Positions 34,451-52,571 of a stretch of 64,000 nucleotides of DNA are shown piece by piece. Position numbers and translations under genes: made by a program. Position 1 is the first letter of the stretch, and every line of letters begins with the position of its first letter. Source of the DNA: Lenzites betulinus (taxonomy: Eukaryota > Basidiomycota > Agaricomycetes > Polyporales > Polyporaceae). The stretch spans positions 310,001-374,000 of the forward strand of contig JABYQU010000038.1 of NCBI GenBank assembly GCA_022264855.1, in the 5' to 3' direction. The notes under the pieces were generated by a model. The model made no database searches. It saw nothing but the letters and a program-made list of their open reading frames with translations, and was not told the origin of the DNA.

Positions 34451-36164
34451 TCACCGCTTGCGCTTGCCGGAGCCCATGGGCTCGATGGCATGCCCGCTGC
34501 CGTCACTTCCGCCCCCTTCAATCTCGTACTCGCCTTCCGAGTACCCACCGGGGGTCCCTCGCCCGTTCGATCGTGCAGGGCCGGGGATAGGCACGGGTGA
34601 GTCCGAGTTATCCCTCACGTCCATCCGATCGGCGTCCTGATATTCCTGTATCGCAAACGCGCCATTGTTCTCCGGCAGCGGGGGCAGGATCACCATATCC
34701 TCCATCTCGGCGTCGAGGTCCTCTACGACGGCTGCGGACGCGGCACGCGATACGGCTGGGGCCGGTGGGGCACGACGGGCACGAGAGCCTAGGCGGCTGG
34801 CTCCGGTGTCGGCCTCTACCTCCGTCTCCGCACCGACGTCACGCTCCCGCTCCCTACTGCTCCCATCGCCTGTGTTTGGGCGGTCGCCCGCAGTGGCGGC
34901 CGCCACCGCTGCGATCGCAGCAGAGGTCTCGGCGAGCGACTGCGTGTCGAAGTCGTTTTCGATCTCGACCTCGACGTCTTCCTCCAAATTCGCAAACGTC
35001 CTGCACAGCGGGCAGGAGAATGCAGGATGGTGTGTCTCGAGAAGGGGGCGGATGCACTTGTAGTGAAAGGCATGCGAGCATGGCGCAATGAAGAGTGCCT
35101 GATGGATCGTCACACCAAAGAGGCCTTGAGGATTCGCGCGATGAGTATGTTAGTCCCACGTAGATCATAGAGATACGCACAGATACAGCAGTCCGGGAGA
35201 GCGGATTTGGAGGCGACCTTCTTCCCCGCAGATACGGTTTGAGGGATGGCGATCGACTTGAGCTGCTTGAAGGCGTTGGCGCTACAAAAGCCATAAGGAC
35301 ATGCCGGAAACCAGGAGGAACAGCGACCTACTTGAAGGGATTCGCGTGGTTCTGCCACTCCCTCCCCACCTCCACCTTAATCTTCACACACTTGTAAATG
35401 TCCTCGGTCCCGCCCTGATAATCAACGCCGAGCTGGAGCAGATCGCCGTCCTTGAGCTCGTGAGCGCGCGACTCATTATTCGCCGGCGAGAGCCGGACGT
35501 GGTTCAGGAAGGTGCCGCTGCTGGACTTGGTGTCCCGAATGAAGAACCTCCCGCCGGATTCGACCCAGATCTCTGCATGCGCACGCGACACGACCTTGCT
35601 CTTGAAAGCGAGCTTGTTCGAGCCCATCGCGTTTGCTGCAGCCAGTCCAAGCCCAGAACGGTCCGTAAATCGACCTATGCGCAGGGGGGTGTCGCCCTCG
35701 CGCACGTCGCGGGAGATTGGGTCAAAGCGGAGCGAGCCGCGCGAGTGGAGGTGGGGAACGAGGCGGATGCGGTGCGCGGGACCGGTGCCCACGACCGGCT
35801 GGTTCGACGAGGATGCAGCAGGACCGGTTGCGGTGCGGGCGACGGCGACGGCGGGGGCATGGGAAGATGCAGCTGCGACGGTGCCGGCGGAGCGTCGTCT
35901 GCGGAGCATCTGGGAAAAACCTGGGGTCGAGTTGGACTGGGAGACGGACTGCTGGAGGTTGGCGGTCGCTGGCTGGGCTGCTGGGCGACGACGGTGTCCT
36001 GAGGAGTGGTCGGCGGGGGCGATGGCGGGAGGAGGAGAGTCTCTGTCAGCGTGGGGTGGAGAGGGGTGAGACTGGGAGGTGCCGCGGGGCCTTGCGCGCA
36101 GAAAGGAACCGAGAATGGACTGTCGGGCAGAGGGCGAAGGGTCGCCTATTGTGACTGGATCCAT
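34451..36164 (-). CDS. FHA-RING E3 ubiquitin ligase, Dma1/Dma2-like
   Basis: Three exons from ATG 36164 to TGA 34451, about 530 residues. The N-terminal 130 residues are Ser/Ala-rich and disordered. The FHA domain follows (LRIGRFTDRSG, SKVVSRAHAEIWVESGGRFF, DTKSSSGTFLNHVRL) with the Gly-Arg, Ser-x-x-His and Ser-Gly-Thr residues that bind phosphothreonine. The RING finger is DCCICLFGVTIHQALFIAPC, then SHAFHYKCIRPLLETHH and CPLCR; the first intron-spanning Cys-x-x-Cys is rebuilt across the 35110-35175 intron. FHA plus RING is the arrangement of yeast Dma1/Dma2 and fission yeast Dma1, which act in mitotic exit and septation checkpoints. The tail is acidic and Ser-rich, ending GSGKRKR. In fission yeast Dma1 restrains the pathway of Spg1; an Spg1 homologue lies 6.6 kb away here, which may be chance. 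Confidence 0.9.
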
Positions 36165-37832
36165 CGATGTTGTTGTTGTTGTCGTGTTCGTCGTGGACAA
36201 GAGGAAGATGGTTGAGCTGTACGACTGCTGTACGGCGAACGAGCCAGCTCGTTTAAGCGCCGTCAGCCGCTTTCGGCTCACGCTCCTCATTCTCTTTCTC
36301 GCCGCTGCAGCTGCACCCTCTAGTCTTCCTTTCTCCTCCCGCCCAGCACTGTGTAGTCTATCTCGATCATATGTCTGCCTCGCACCATTCCGGACTCTTG
36401 ATCTACACGCCCCCTCCGCGTGCCCGCAAAATGAACGATGCAGATGTCCGCACCATTATATGGAAGCCTCCAAACGCCCTTGCTCTCCCACGCAGCACGC
36501 TGCGGCGGTCCGAGCGCATCCAGGAACATCCTTGTTTCCCCGGCCTGACAGTGAGCGCACGTCACAATTATGGCCTCTCATTGTCTCCGTATTACCAGTA
36601 CAGCGCTACGCGGGCCTCGGTCGCAACAAGGCAGCTCGCTATCCTGCTGCTGCCATCCGCATCGCTTTTCGCACTGTGTACCCGGTAGTTTGTGATCCGG
36701 ACCAAGTTACATGGGGGTAGTTGAAGGCGACCCTATTCCGATGTCCAAGGACATCCGGTGATGTAGATATCTCCCGAGACCAGGCGGATCCGGGCCCTCC
36801 GCACCTTCGCACCAAAGCATCAAATAGCATTGGAGACTCGGACGCGAATATGGACACACTATCTGGGGACGATACCTTGTAAGTTGTCGACGTTGTGACG
36901 TATATATGCGAGCCGGAGGGAGAGAAGACTGTTTGTTTGATCACAGGGCGCCTCACCCGCGGGTGCCCGCCAGTGCAACTTGTCAATGTTCTCATTACCT
37001 TGCGCACAAGATTACCTGGACCCCGACACTGAAGTAGGTTTTCCTGCGCGCCACGGCCAGTCTCTGGACTCGGAGCATCGGAGGTCCAGACAAAGCAGGT
37101 AGAGCGTGTGCAGCCGTATTGCTCCGCGTACACGCGCGCCAAGTTTATATAATGCGCCAAGTCTATATAATACGCAGACGTTGCGCCCCGGCGGCACTTT
37201 CCTACGTACGTATAGCATTTTTTGTCTACCAAAATATCTCGGTGTATAAGCAGTGACTTCAGTGATGATATATATACACATTCCTCCGAAGTTCTCCAGC
37301 TGCTAGGAGGATGGAGCGTTGAAACGTTGAAGCTGAATGGGTGGACCGTACAAAGCACGCGTGGCATGCGCCGCAGCTAATATTGCTATTTTCTAACTCG
37401 ACCGGCGGTATCATATTAATGCGACCGACGGCCCGGCTGCGGAGGGCGTGTGGTGCATCCGAGTTACAGGATAGTACGTCCATACTATTCCAAGTCACCA
37501 GTTTTGCAGAGACCTCTGCCTTTCCCATGCGGCCTGGCGGACAGCAGAGACATGTTACAGGACCGAAACTTCTTTTGAAGAACCAACGTCCATTGATCCC
37601 CGTATTATAATAAAACAAGGCTTATACTGGGGCATACGGCATTTCCGAGCGGTACCGGTGGATTCGTCGGTCAAATAGTAGGAGTCGCTGAACTTTGCAC
37701 GGCGGGCAGATGGTGGTCGCTCAAGGCGCCTAATTTATAGTGAACATACCTAACAAAAGCAGGACAACGAACTATGAAATCCCCGCGTATTGTGCAGAGA
37801 GACTGCCAGTGTCTGGCCCGGGACAACCTGCC
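36165..37832. other. No gene seen
   Basis: 1.7 kb between the FHA-RING start and the cellobiose dehydrogenase stop. Minus-strand frames at 36320-36565 and 36639-37367 have no recognisable domain. AT-rich patches near 37140-37270 include two copies of a gcgccaag-tatataat motif. Confidence 0.45.
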
Positions 37833-40960
<3,128 letters not shown>

Positions 40961-41010
40961 AGCGGGCAGGGATAGCGTCGTGTTCACTGCCCACTGACAA
41001 TATTTTCCTC

Positions 41011-41018
41011 TTTATATG
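41011..41018 (-). promoter_or_regulatory. TATA-like box of cellobiose dehydrogenase
   Basis: On the minus strand CATATAAAG lies about 50 bases upstream of the ATG at 40960, a usual spacing for a fungal TATA element. It is the only such element near the start. Supported by position and sequence only. Confidence 0.4.
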
Positions 41019-42804
41019 GCTTCTCGTATACCCAGTACTTTGGTATTGCGAGGAAGAGCCGAATAGTATGCAAGGTGCCGATAGGACCTCGCGCCCGACT
41101 AAAGCGCATCGCGTGAACTATTCAAGGATATCGCAGCCTGTATGAAGTCGCATGCATACCATCGTTGATGTTGGTAACGAGACCAGAGGCGACAGCGGTC
41201 GGATGTTAGTGCGCGCTCCGGGGAGAATTCGGATGGGCGTAATTGCTCGTGACCGTGGTCCGGGTGTCCACCAAGGGCATGAACGATGCCAAAACCCCGA
41301 GGATTTGCAAGGGGACCTGTGAAGAACATAGCCAGCATGCAACGACGTGTCGTAACCGAGGTGTACCTCCCATTATCACTAGACTTGGGAGAAGGACGAC
41401 CAATGGAGTGCGTGCTCTTAGGTGACCGAGGATGCGCCGATCATCTGCCTGGGGCTGGTCTTGGGCCGTCGGAGGATTTTGAGGCGTCATTTCGACGGGG
41501 AGAAGGACGCGGAAGATGTCGAGGGTGGGGACCCGCTCGGACACATGGGTGCGTCTTGCGGGGGAGCGGTCCCGTACCCCACCCCCGCAGTTGATACAGT
41601 TACGCCTCATAGTGTGCATCCGAACAACCTTCGTTTCTATAGGTGCAACACGCTATTCTGAGGGAGCGCGCATTCGCATGCCCGACATTGCGTATTTCCC
41701 CGAGTGCCTTCTAAGCTGCTAACACGCGTACGATGCATCCGGAGAGAAGTGTGTCAAGGAGGCCATCAGTAAGCAGATAGAGATTTTATAGGGCCATATT
41801 TTCGTTTTTGTCCGCGTCTCGCAGCATTCAGTCGCCGGACAGAAAAGAACGAAGAGTGTCAGGACTGAGATGCGTTAGTCACAACGCCACAAGCCTGCAG
41901 AGGATGGTTGTTTGGCAACAGCTTTAGATCCTAACAGGCACAAATAAAGTACAACTTCGTCGAAGTAGCAGACGCCGATCTTCGTCATTCGGTCAGCCAC
42001 ACTTCAGGCACAGTAGACTAGTAGATATTCAGCTTGCCCTCGTCGCCTACCCAACGAATGCTCCACGGTCTCCGCTATAGGACTGAACAAACTGCGAACC
42101 TCGGTGTTTCCTCCATGACTGTCAGTGACGTCGCCCAGAATACGTTGCTGTGATACTGTAGCTATACGGGCAGTACACTGCAACACTCAACGCTGCTGAG
42201 TCCTGTTGGCCCGGATTTTCTGTCAGGTATTGGAGTGATCTAAGCCAACTGTACTGTAGTGGCAGGTAGTGGCACGCACATCGGTATTATGTAAGTTAAG
42301 CGTATACTACTTTACTGCCGGCACCGAGCTGCAGACACAAGTACACCAGTCGTGTTGGGTACAACCTCACAAGTACGAAGCCCCTTCCAACGGCATAATA
42401 TCGCCAGCCTCAACGCTGCGAGCGACGTAGTCGGCTAGCCTACGCGGGTGGCCGATTGTCCGACTAGTTGAGGTCGCCTGAGACACAGTTGAAAGCGGGC
42501 GTCTGGAGACGAGCGCAGGCGTCTACTCGGTTTCCATCCCTCCTGCACTTGCACCCCGCTGTTCTGCCTGGCTGGCGTCCGTCCCCGCACCAGGTCTCCC
42601 GTCGTTGCCTCGGGTGGGCTAGCCTTCTTCCCTCCGCACGCCCACAAGCACCCAGAGTGACTCAGAACGCGTCCTTCCTTTCTCTTCTTCCAAGTTCTGA
42701 ACATCCACCGACCCGGTCCTCCGTTGCTTATCCTCGCCTAGGTACCCGGAGAACTCGTTTACCTCTTTCATTTCATTCTCTTCCTCTCTCCCCCCTTCTG
42801 GCAC
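41019..42804. other. Divergent intergenic region
   Basis: About 1.8 kb separating the divergent cellobiose dehydrogenase and Spg1-like genes; it should contain both promoters. One CCGGAG (minus strand, near 41215) fits the fungal carbon-catabolite CreA consensus SYGGRG, but such short matches are expected by chance. No gene seen. Confidence 0.45.
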
Positions 42805-43945
42805 ATGTCGGCGACAGCCTCGTCATCCTCCCCAACACCTTCAAATGCGGGCCCCAGCTCAGGTCGGCCGAGCCTCGAGAATGGCACTGAGCAGAACAGG
42901 TACGCGCGTTCGGATGCCTGTACTGGATCACATCAGCCAACTGCGTTCCCCCAGTGTCGTGATCAAGGTCGGCATGCTTGGAGACTCGCAAATAGGGAAG
43001 ACGAGTCTCATGGTGAAATATGTCGAGGGGCACTTTGATGAAGACTACATCCAGACGCTAGGTTCGTGGTCCATACGAGACGTAATGCCTTTCTGTCTTC
43101 CTACCGCTCACGCCGCCGATATCGCCGTTAGGCGTCAACTTCATGGAGAAGACTATCACTGTGCGACGAACATCCATCACTTTTTCGCTATGGGATCTTG
43201 GCGGGCAGCGAGAGTTCGTGAACATGTTGCCACTAGTGTGCAATGATGCGGTTGCGATCCTCTTCATGTTTGATCTATCGCGGAAGTCGACACTGAACTC
43301 GGTGAAGGAGTGGTATCGGCAAGCAAGGGGATTCAACAAGGTCTGTACTCTTTCTCGCCAGTGGTGGGGACAGCGGATTTCGGCTGCTACTTGGACTATA
43401 TGCGCTCTTTCCGTATGGGTGGCTTCATCTGGCCTCCCGGGTGCATCCCGGTAGTGCTCGGTGCATCATGTCACAGGATGGACGCGTGAATACGCGCACG
43501 ATGGCAGCTGCAGGTCATAATCCGGCATTCTTACCTCAGCGTGATACATCCCGTCGCTTGTGCTGCGCCCATGGTCTCTCCAGTATCAAAGATAGACAGC
43601 TAACGCTAACGTTGGGCTGCGCTACATAGACCGCGATTCCCTTCCTCATCGGTACCAAGTTTGACACCTTTGCGACATTCCCGAGAGATGAACAGGAGGA
43701 GATCACCAAGCAGGTTCGTGTTGAGCATCTCGGTATCAGTAGTGTGCCACCGGCTGACCCCCTTGAACCAGGCGAAACGCTTCGCAAAAGCAATGCACGC
43801 GTCCTTGATCTTCTGCTCGACGTCAGCGTCGATAAATGTGCAGAAGATCTTCAAGATCGTGCTAGCGAAGGCATTCGACCTGAAATGCGTCATCCCAGAA
43901 ATCGACGGGGTGGGCGAGCCGGTACTGATGTACGTCGACGTATAG
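42805..43945 (+). CDS. Spg1/Tem1-type small GTPase
   Basis: Five exons (42805-42899, 42955-43061, 43132-43340, 43630-43713, 43772-43945) give 222 residues. After a Ser/Pro-rich start of 30 residues the Ras-like fold holds the P-loop GDSQIGKTS (41-49), the switch II motif WDLGGQREFV, the guanine motif in the variant form GTKFD rather than NKxD, and STSASINVQKIF. These variants are typical of fission yeast Spg1 and budding yeast Tem1, the GTPase that starts the septation or mitotic exit network at the spindle pole body. It lacks a C-terminal CAAX box, as Spg1 does. The third intron is 289 nt, far longer than the others. Divergent from cellobiose dehydrogenase, with no functional link. Confidence 0.93.
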
Positions 43946-46220
43946 CGTTTGGGTGAAGCGATGTCTAGAGTTTCGGGCGTGGACTTGGTTCGGGCGGCAA
44001 GCGCAAAAGATTCAGGTACGTTCGGGGTGGCTGCCGTAGCCTTGCGTCAGTGTGCTATGAATGGGTTGCGGATATCTGACTTGTCGTCGTAGCTAGCCTA
44101 CTACATTGGTGACTGCGCAGCTTCGAATAGCGGCCTCTGAAGGAGACCATTCGATCAACCACACGCTTCGGCGTGAATCACATGGACAAGAAGTGTCCAA
44201 CGAGGTCTAGCAACGGACTATAATCGACCTGTCTCTTCGGAAGCCTGTATATTCCTCCGAAACTTTCCCCTTCCTCACCGACCCGTCTATGCCCCCTAAG
44301 CCTCGACCTCTTCATTACCCATCCGTCCCTCGACTCCCTTCGATTCCCCTCCACCCCCTATTACCCCTCCCTCGTCGTCGTCATCATCCTCATCGCGTCC
44401 TAGTACTACCCCACTACGCTCGTAACTGTTGTCGTTCTGTCCGTTTGCTGCATTTCCTATGTCACCGCTTACCGCCTCGCTCGTCTGCATTGCCTCTATA
44501 TAATCCACATCTGCCATAACCCTCTCGCTTCGCATGCTCGCCTCAACACCACACCCTCCACCACGAAATTGCCTTCATTTCTACATAAAAATGCCTATTT
44601 TACTAATTGCAGGACTTGTATGCCCCGTTCCCTCGGGCTCCTCGGTACCGTTGCGATCGCACTTCCACTCCGTATGCGCACACCACGAGTACCATATTGC
44701 CAGTGTCAACAAATTTGCGTAACTGTCATATGCAACATGAAATGATACCCCGCCGCATGTACATCGTGCCCGGACCGTTCTACAGCTTGATCTTGCTTCA
44801 ACCATGGTGAGGCAAAAAGGCAGAGGAGAGCAGATTTGTCGTGACCTTGGACAGCTACACACTGCAGTCGACGTGCGTGCAGGTGGGGGCGGTGCTGTCA
44901 CCGCTATTGCAACTTGTTCCCGTACCACCGTGACCACGTCGACTTGGACACCTTCTATGCGGCAGGCCATGCGCACTCAGCCTTGAGACTCTCACAGACA
45001 GCGGATCCACAGTGTAACTGCATGCACACGCCATCCGCATGACTACACATAAGAATCCAGAAATGAAGGCGGTCGCTTGACGCTCACCAAGTTGGCCGTG
45101 GCGGCCCCGCCAACACCTCGGACAAAGTAGAGCGCATACACCTTACATTCTGCTGCCACCCTCGTATCATGTGTACTGATAAGGCAGATGACTGCTCTCC
45201 GACATGCGGCGCTCGTGAACAAAACTGAAAATTGCAGGGATGTTCCGCTCCGCCGTGCACAACGTGCACACGCCGCCTTCCGTCGCGGTGACCAGCCTCT
45301 TGTCAGTGGGTTTGTCAAATATGCGGTGCGCAGACAGTGCCCGAAATAACGTGAGGCACGCACAGTGCTCCTCCTGGGATACTCAGTACTCTTCCTAATG
45401 TCGCCGCCGACCCTGAGGCCGGAGGCCTGATGCCTGCAGCTGCACAAGGCTGCACACCGCATGGTCTCCGTATCATTTGATCATTCTGGTAAGCTTATGA
45501 CCTCCGGCTTGTTCTCGAGCGACACACTGACCCGGGACGAAACCCAATCACAGCGCAGGATAACTGTGCTTCTTTCGCTCTTTGCCTGATAGCAGTGTCT
45601 CTCTTCGGGAAAGAGCCTCGCCTACTATCGTATTCCCATAGGCCTCGCGGTCTCGCCCCGGGGCGGTCAAAGTCAACTCATCTCCACTGCCCGGCTCCAC
45701 AAGAGAGCTTGCGGTAACCAGGTCGACATGTCTCCCTATGCTTCTGTACATGGCTTTGCGGTCAAGTCGGCCAGCAGCTATTTTGCTCCGAGCGTGCCTT
45801 TCCGCCGGGAGTCTTGACTCGTGGTGAGTGCCCCAGATTGCCCGATAACCACATCAAGTTCATGTTAGATCCCTCTGTAGCCGGCCATTCAGACATCTGA
45901 GCAGACGATTCCCGTTCCGCCGCCGTCCTGGCATACGGGTGCTAAACTTTCGACGCTTCCGGAGGAGCCCATGCGACCTCGAACCCCGCGCCGACCGCAT
46001 GGAACATATCTATAGGTTCAAAAATCGCGCTCGGCTTCTACTTTAGGCCGCCTTGGGCGTGGCCATGGCAGCTTGAATACCTTGCGCTGCATGTCAGATT
46101 ACGGATGATGAGCCGAGAAGCAACGTCCGAGGACATACAAAAGCGTCGCGTACCTTGGGCAAGCAGACCTCTCGACCGCCTCTCCGAGAGCGACCTCCAC
46201 TTCCTAGTCACGCGCCCACC
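43946..46220. other. No gene seen
   Basis: 2.3 kb between the GTPase stop and the first chitinase. Pyrimidine-rich stretches (44240-44530) give Pro/Arg-rich frames that do not look coding. The right end should contain the chitinase promoter. Confidence 0.45.
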
Positions 46221-48702
46221 ATGGCTGTTACCTTTACCCTCAAGCGCGTTTTCTTCCTCGTTGCGGTGGCATTGGCTACCTTCGTTGCCGTCGATGCAAC
46301 CCAGGCCATGCACCGTCCAGAGACCTACAAAGACACTCCACGCAAGTTCGCGACCAGCGAGGTGAAGCCCCAAGTCATCCACAAACGGGCTGGCTCCAAA
46401 GTTCAGGCCGCCTACTTCACCAACTGGTACGCAGAGCTCTTCGCTGCCAACCGTGATACGTACTATATCCGTATTCTGACGACTTGCGCATGGTAGGGGC
46501 ATTTACGGCGCCAACTTCCGTGAGTGCTCGGGCTTCGCCGGACGTCCCCCTTCCTTTCTGTCTTGCTGACGAACATTGACAGAGCCCACTGATATCATCC
46601 CCTCTACGTTGACACACATCGTTTATGCTTTTGCCGACGTTTCCGCGGATACCGGCACTATCGCGCTCACGGACTCGTATGCGGATGAGCAGGTGAGCAG
46701 TCCAAAAACTGGATGCGGGAACTATTACAAAGCTTCAGTACAGAAACACTTCCCTGGTGATTCCTGGGATGAGACTGGCAACAACCTCTACGGATGCCTC
46801 AAGCAGGTATGAGCATTCCCCAATTGTTGATCTCGGTGCAGCTGACTCACACGGACCCTATAGATGTACCTGCTGAAGCTCCAGAACAGGTTTGTTGCAT
46901 ACTTGTAACTTCCGTCATGACAACAGATTGACCGCACTTCACCGCAGGAACCTCAAGGTCCTCCTCTCTATCGGCGGCTGGACGTACTCGCAATCCGGAC
47001 ATTTCAACTTCGTAACAGATGCAACAAAGCGCGCGACGTTCGTCACCAGCGCGGTCAGCATGATCGAGAACTACGGCTTCGACGGCATCGATATCGATTT
47101 CGAGTACCCAAACACGGATGCGCTCGCTACTGGATTCGCAGATCTGCTCACCTCATTGCGCACCGCGTTCGATAACCTGCAGAAGCAGAAGGGCGATAGC
47201 GTCCCTTATCAACTCACGGTGCGTGCCGGACCGCCTACTATTGCACATGGGCCTGTTTTGAACGGTGGACCATCAAACTTCGATAGGCCGCTGTGCCCGC
47301 TGGGTCGGACAACTATGCCTTCCTCCATGTTCCGGAGATGAACGCTGCCCTCAGCTACTGGAACCTGATGGTAAGTGATTGACAGACGTAGCAAAGAAGG
47401 ACCTGGGCTAATGATCGAACAGGCGTACGACTACGCGGGCTCCTGGCTGACCTTCGCCGACAACCAAGGTACTACCAAATGAAGCTCTCTTCAAAGAATG
47501 ATATACTAATAAAGATGCCCAGCAAACCTCTATGGTGGCGCACGCACCAACGTCTCTACGGACAAGGCTATCAAGTTTTACCTGGCTAACGGCGCTTCCG
47601 CAAACAAGATCAACATGGGCATTCCCCTCTACGGCCGTGCCTTCGAGGACACCACTGGGATTGGCGCGCCTTACAATGGCGTAAGTATGGCACCAGGCTT
47701 CTTCACAGGGGCTGGTTTCTCATTTTTTTTTCGTAGATTGGCCCCGGAACGACTGAGGCTGGAATTTACTCGTACACAGACCTGCCCCTTGCTGGCGCCA
47801 AGGTAACATATACTCTTCATCGAAGTGGAATTCCTATCTCACTATGAGGCAGGTCTTCGAGAACTTGACTGATGTTTCGAGCTACTCTTTCGACTCATCG
47901 AAGGGAGAGCTTGTCTCTTATGACACTCCCCACATCGCGACCATTAAGGCGCAATATGTCCAGAGCAATGGACTTGCTGGATCTATGTTCTGGGACGTAA
48001 GTAGAATTTTGTGCTCACATCGCGATTACCACTTACCGGTGATCACTACACACATGCAGTTGTCCACGGACAAAGTCGGCGCGGACTCGCTCGTCGGTAC
48101 TACTGCTGGCGTCTACGGGAGCCTTGACCAGACCCAGGTACGAATACTTATAGATAACCAAGCAAAATGAAACTTACCTCTACCTGCAATCATCCAGAAC
48201 CATATCAAGTGAGCCAGCTTGTAGTTTCCGCTTTAATACCTGACCTGACGCGTGCTCCAGCTACCCTAACAGCGAGTGGGATAACATCCGGAACAACATG
48301 GGTACCGGGAGCTCCTCGCCTCCTGGCTCTCCTACTACGACAGCTCCTACTTCTTCGCCTACCGGTGGCTCGGGGCAGTGTGCTTCCGTTGCCGCGTGGA
48401 GTTCGGGCGTAAGTGCTATGGTTCATATAGTATGCAGTACCCTAAGACGATTAACATCGCAAATAGTCGATCTATACTGGCGGACAGGAGGCCAGCTACC
48501 GTGCGCCTTCTCATTTCCATCTATTTGGATACAATCTGACCTTATGGCTATTGACAGAGGGCCACCTGTGGACTGCGAAGTGGTGGACGCAGGGTGACAC
48601 CCCTGGAGGCGCAGGTAAGTGTTACGATCACCCTCTTATCGCAAACTCTTGCTCACTCTCGCTATCTTAGCCGGGGTTTGGACCGATGACGGTGCCTGCT
48701 AG
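46221..48702 (+). CDS. GH18 chitinase with CBM5-type chitin-binding module (copy A)
   Basis: About 15 exons from ATG 46221 to TAG 48702, roughly 500 residues. A signal peptide (MAVTFTLKRVFFLVAVALAT) marks a secreted enzyme. The GH18 barrel carries LLSIGGWTYSQSGHF and the catalytic motif FDGIDIDFEYP with acid Glu, then AYDYAGSW and the substrate Trp in GLAGSMFWDLSTDK. A Pro/Thr/Ser linker of about 25 residues leads to a short CBM5/12 module (CASVAAWSSG, then GHLWTAKWWTQGDTPGGAAG and VWTDDGAC). It cuts chitin internally, in fungal wall growth, autolysis or attack on other fungi. A close paralogue with the same intron positions follows 875 bp downstream. The ends of several exons, for example the 20-nt exon coding GIYGANF, were set by phase. 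Confidence 0.93.
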
Positions 48703-49577
48703 ACGCCGCATATTCATGACCTTAACGACTAAATGGGATGGGCGATTCGCATTCGGATTTCCGCGGCTGGCGTTGCTCGGGCCAGTCCGCGCTGGGCTTC
48801 ATGTTGTGTACATATTCTCCTCGTCATGAAATCAAGTAACCCAAGCATCAAACACCCGAAAGGCTTGCAATGAATCCGCATCACGACCGTCAGGTGTGCA
48901 TGACGAGTGGAGCAATGCTGGAAGGTACCCGCGCGTTTAAGCGCGTCGGCCTAGAATTGAGCGCTTCGCTTCTTGCTTCCGCTCACGCAGCGACTTTAAC
49001 GCACAGGTCAACCTAAACTAAGTTGTATCTCTGCCCTGCGCCTGATGCATACATGCAACGATAGCGTTGGGACAGGTTGGGACCCCAGTTCAGGAGGTAA
49101 AACACCCGGGCACGACCCCTCAAACCTCGGTATTTCCTAACATCTCACGACCACTCGTTTTCTGGCAGAACATACTTCTCCAAGTCCATCTACGCATCAT
49201 ATGTAGATTCAAGACAGTACAGATGAAATAGACAAACGATGACACGATGCATCGCTAGTGAAAGTACCCTGCGAGACTGGTGGAGCACCACGCCGTGAAC
49301 TTCTGGAGGCTATCATCCGGGCTCGCAACGTCTATCCTTGAACGTTGAACATCCGTAGAATGCATGCCACTGTGACCTCGAAATCACTCAGCCTGCGGGA
49401 AGACACTACATCCACCGCGGCGCATTTCAGCATTATTGTGGCTTTCGGATGCCGTTTGGGGTTCTCTAAATTTTCCGCACCCGCGGTATGTTCAGCGTCA
49501 GCTTGGTTCCGCTGACTACTCGAGATCGTACAAAAGCTGGCAGGGATGACCTGGAAGTTTGATTGCCTTTGCTCAGC
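48703..49577. other. Spacer between tandem chitinases
   Basis: 875 bp, no gene. It should contain the promoter of copy B. Confidence 0.5.
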
Positions 49578-52403
<2,826 letters not shown>

Positions 52404-52571
52404 AAGTTTTGCTGACAATCTTCATGGACACTTCACCTACATACACGACTCTGTTATGTTGTATCATGTAACTATTGCCAAATTAAATGCCCCAGGGACT
52501 CGTACACACATTGATCGCAAATCTCGGAGGAACTTGCAATACGATGACTCGATAGCGCAGTCTGAGACGGT

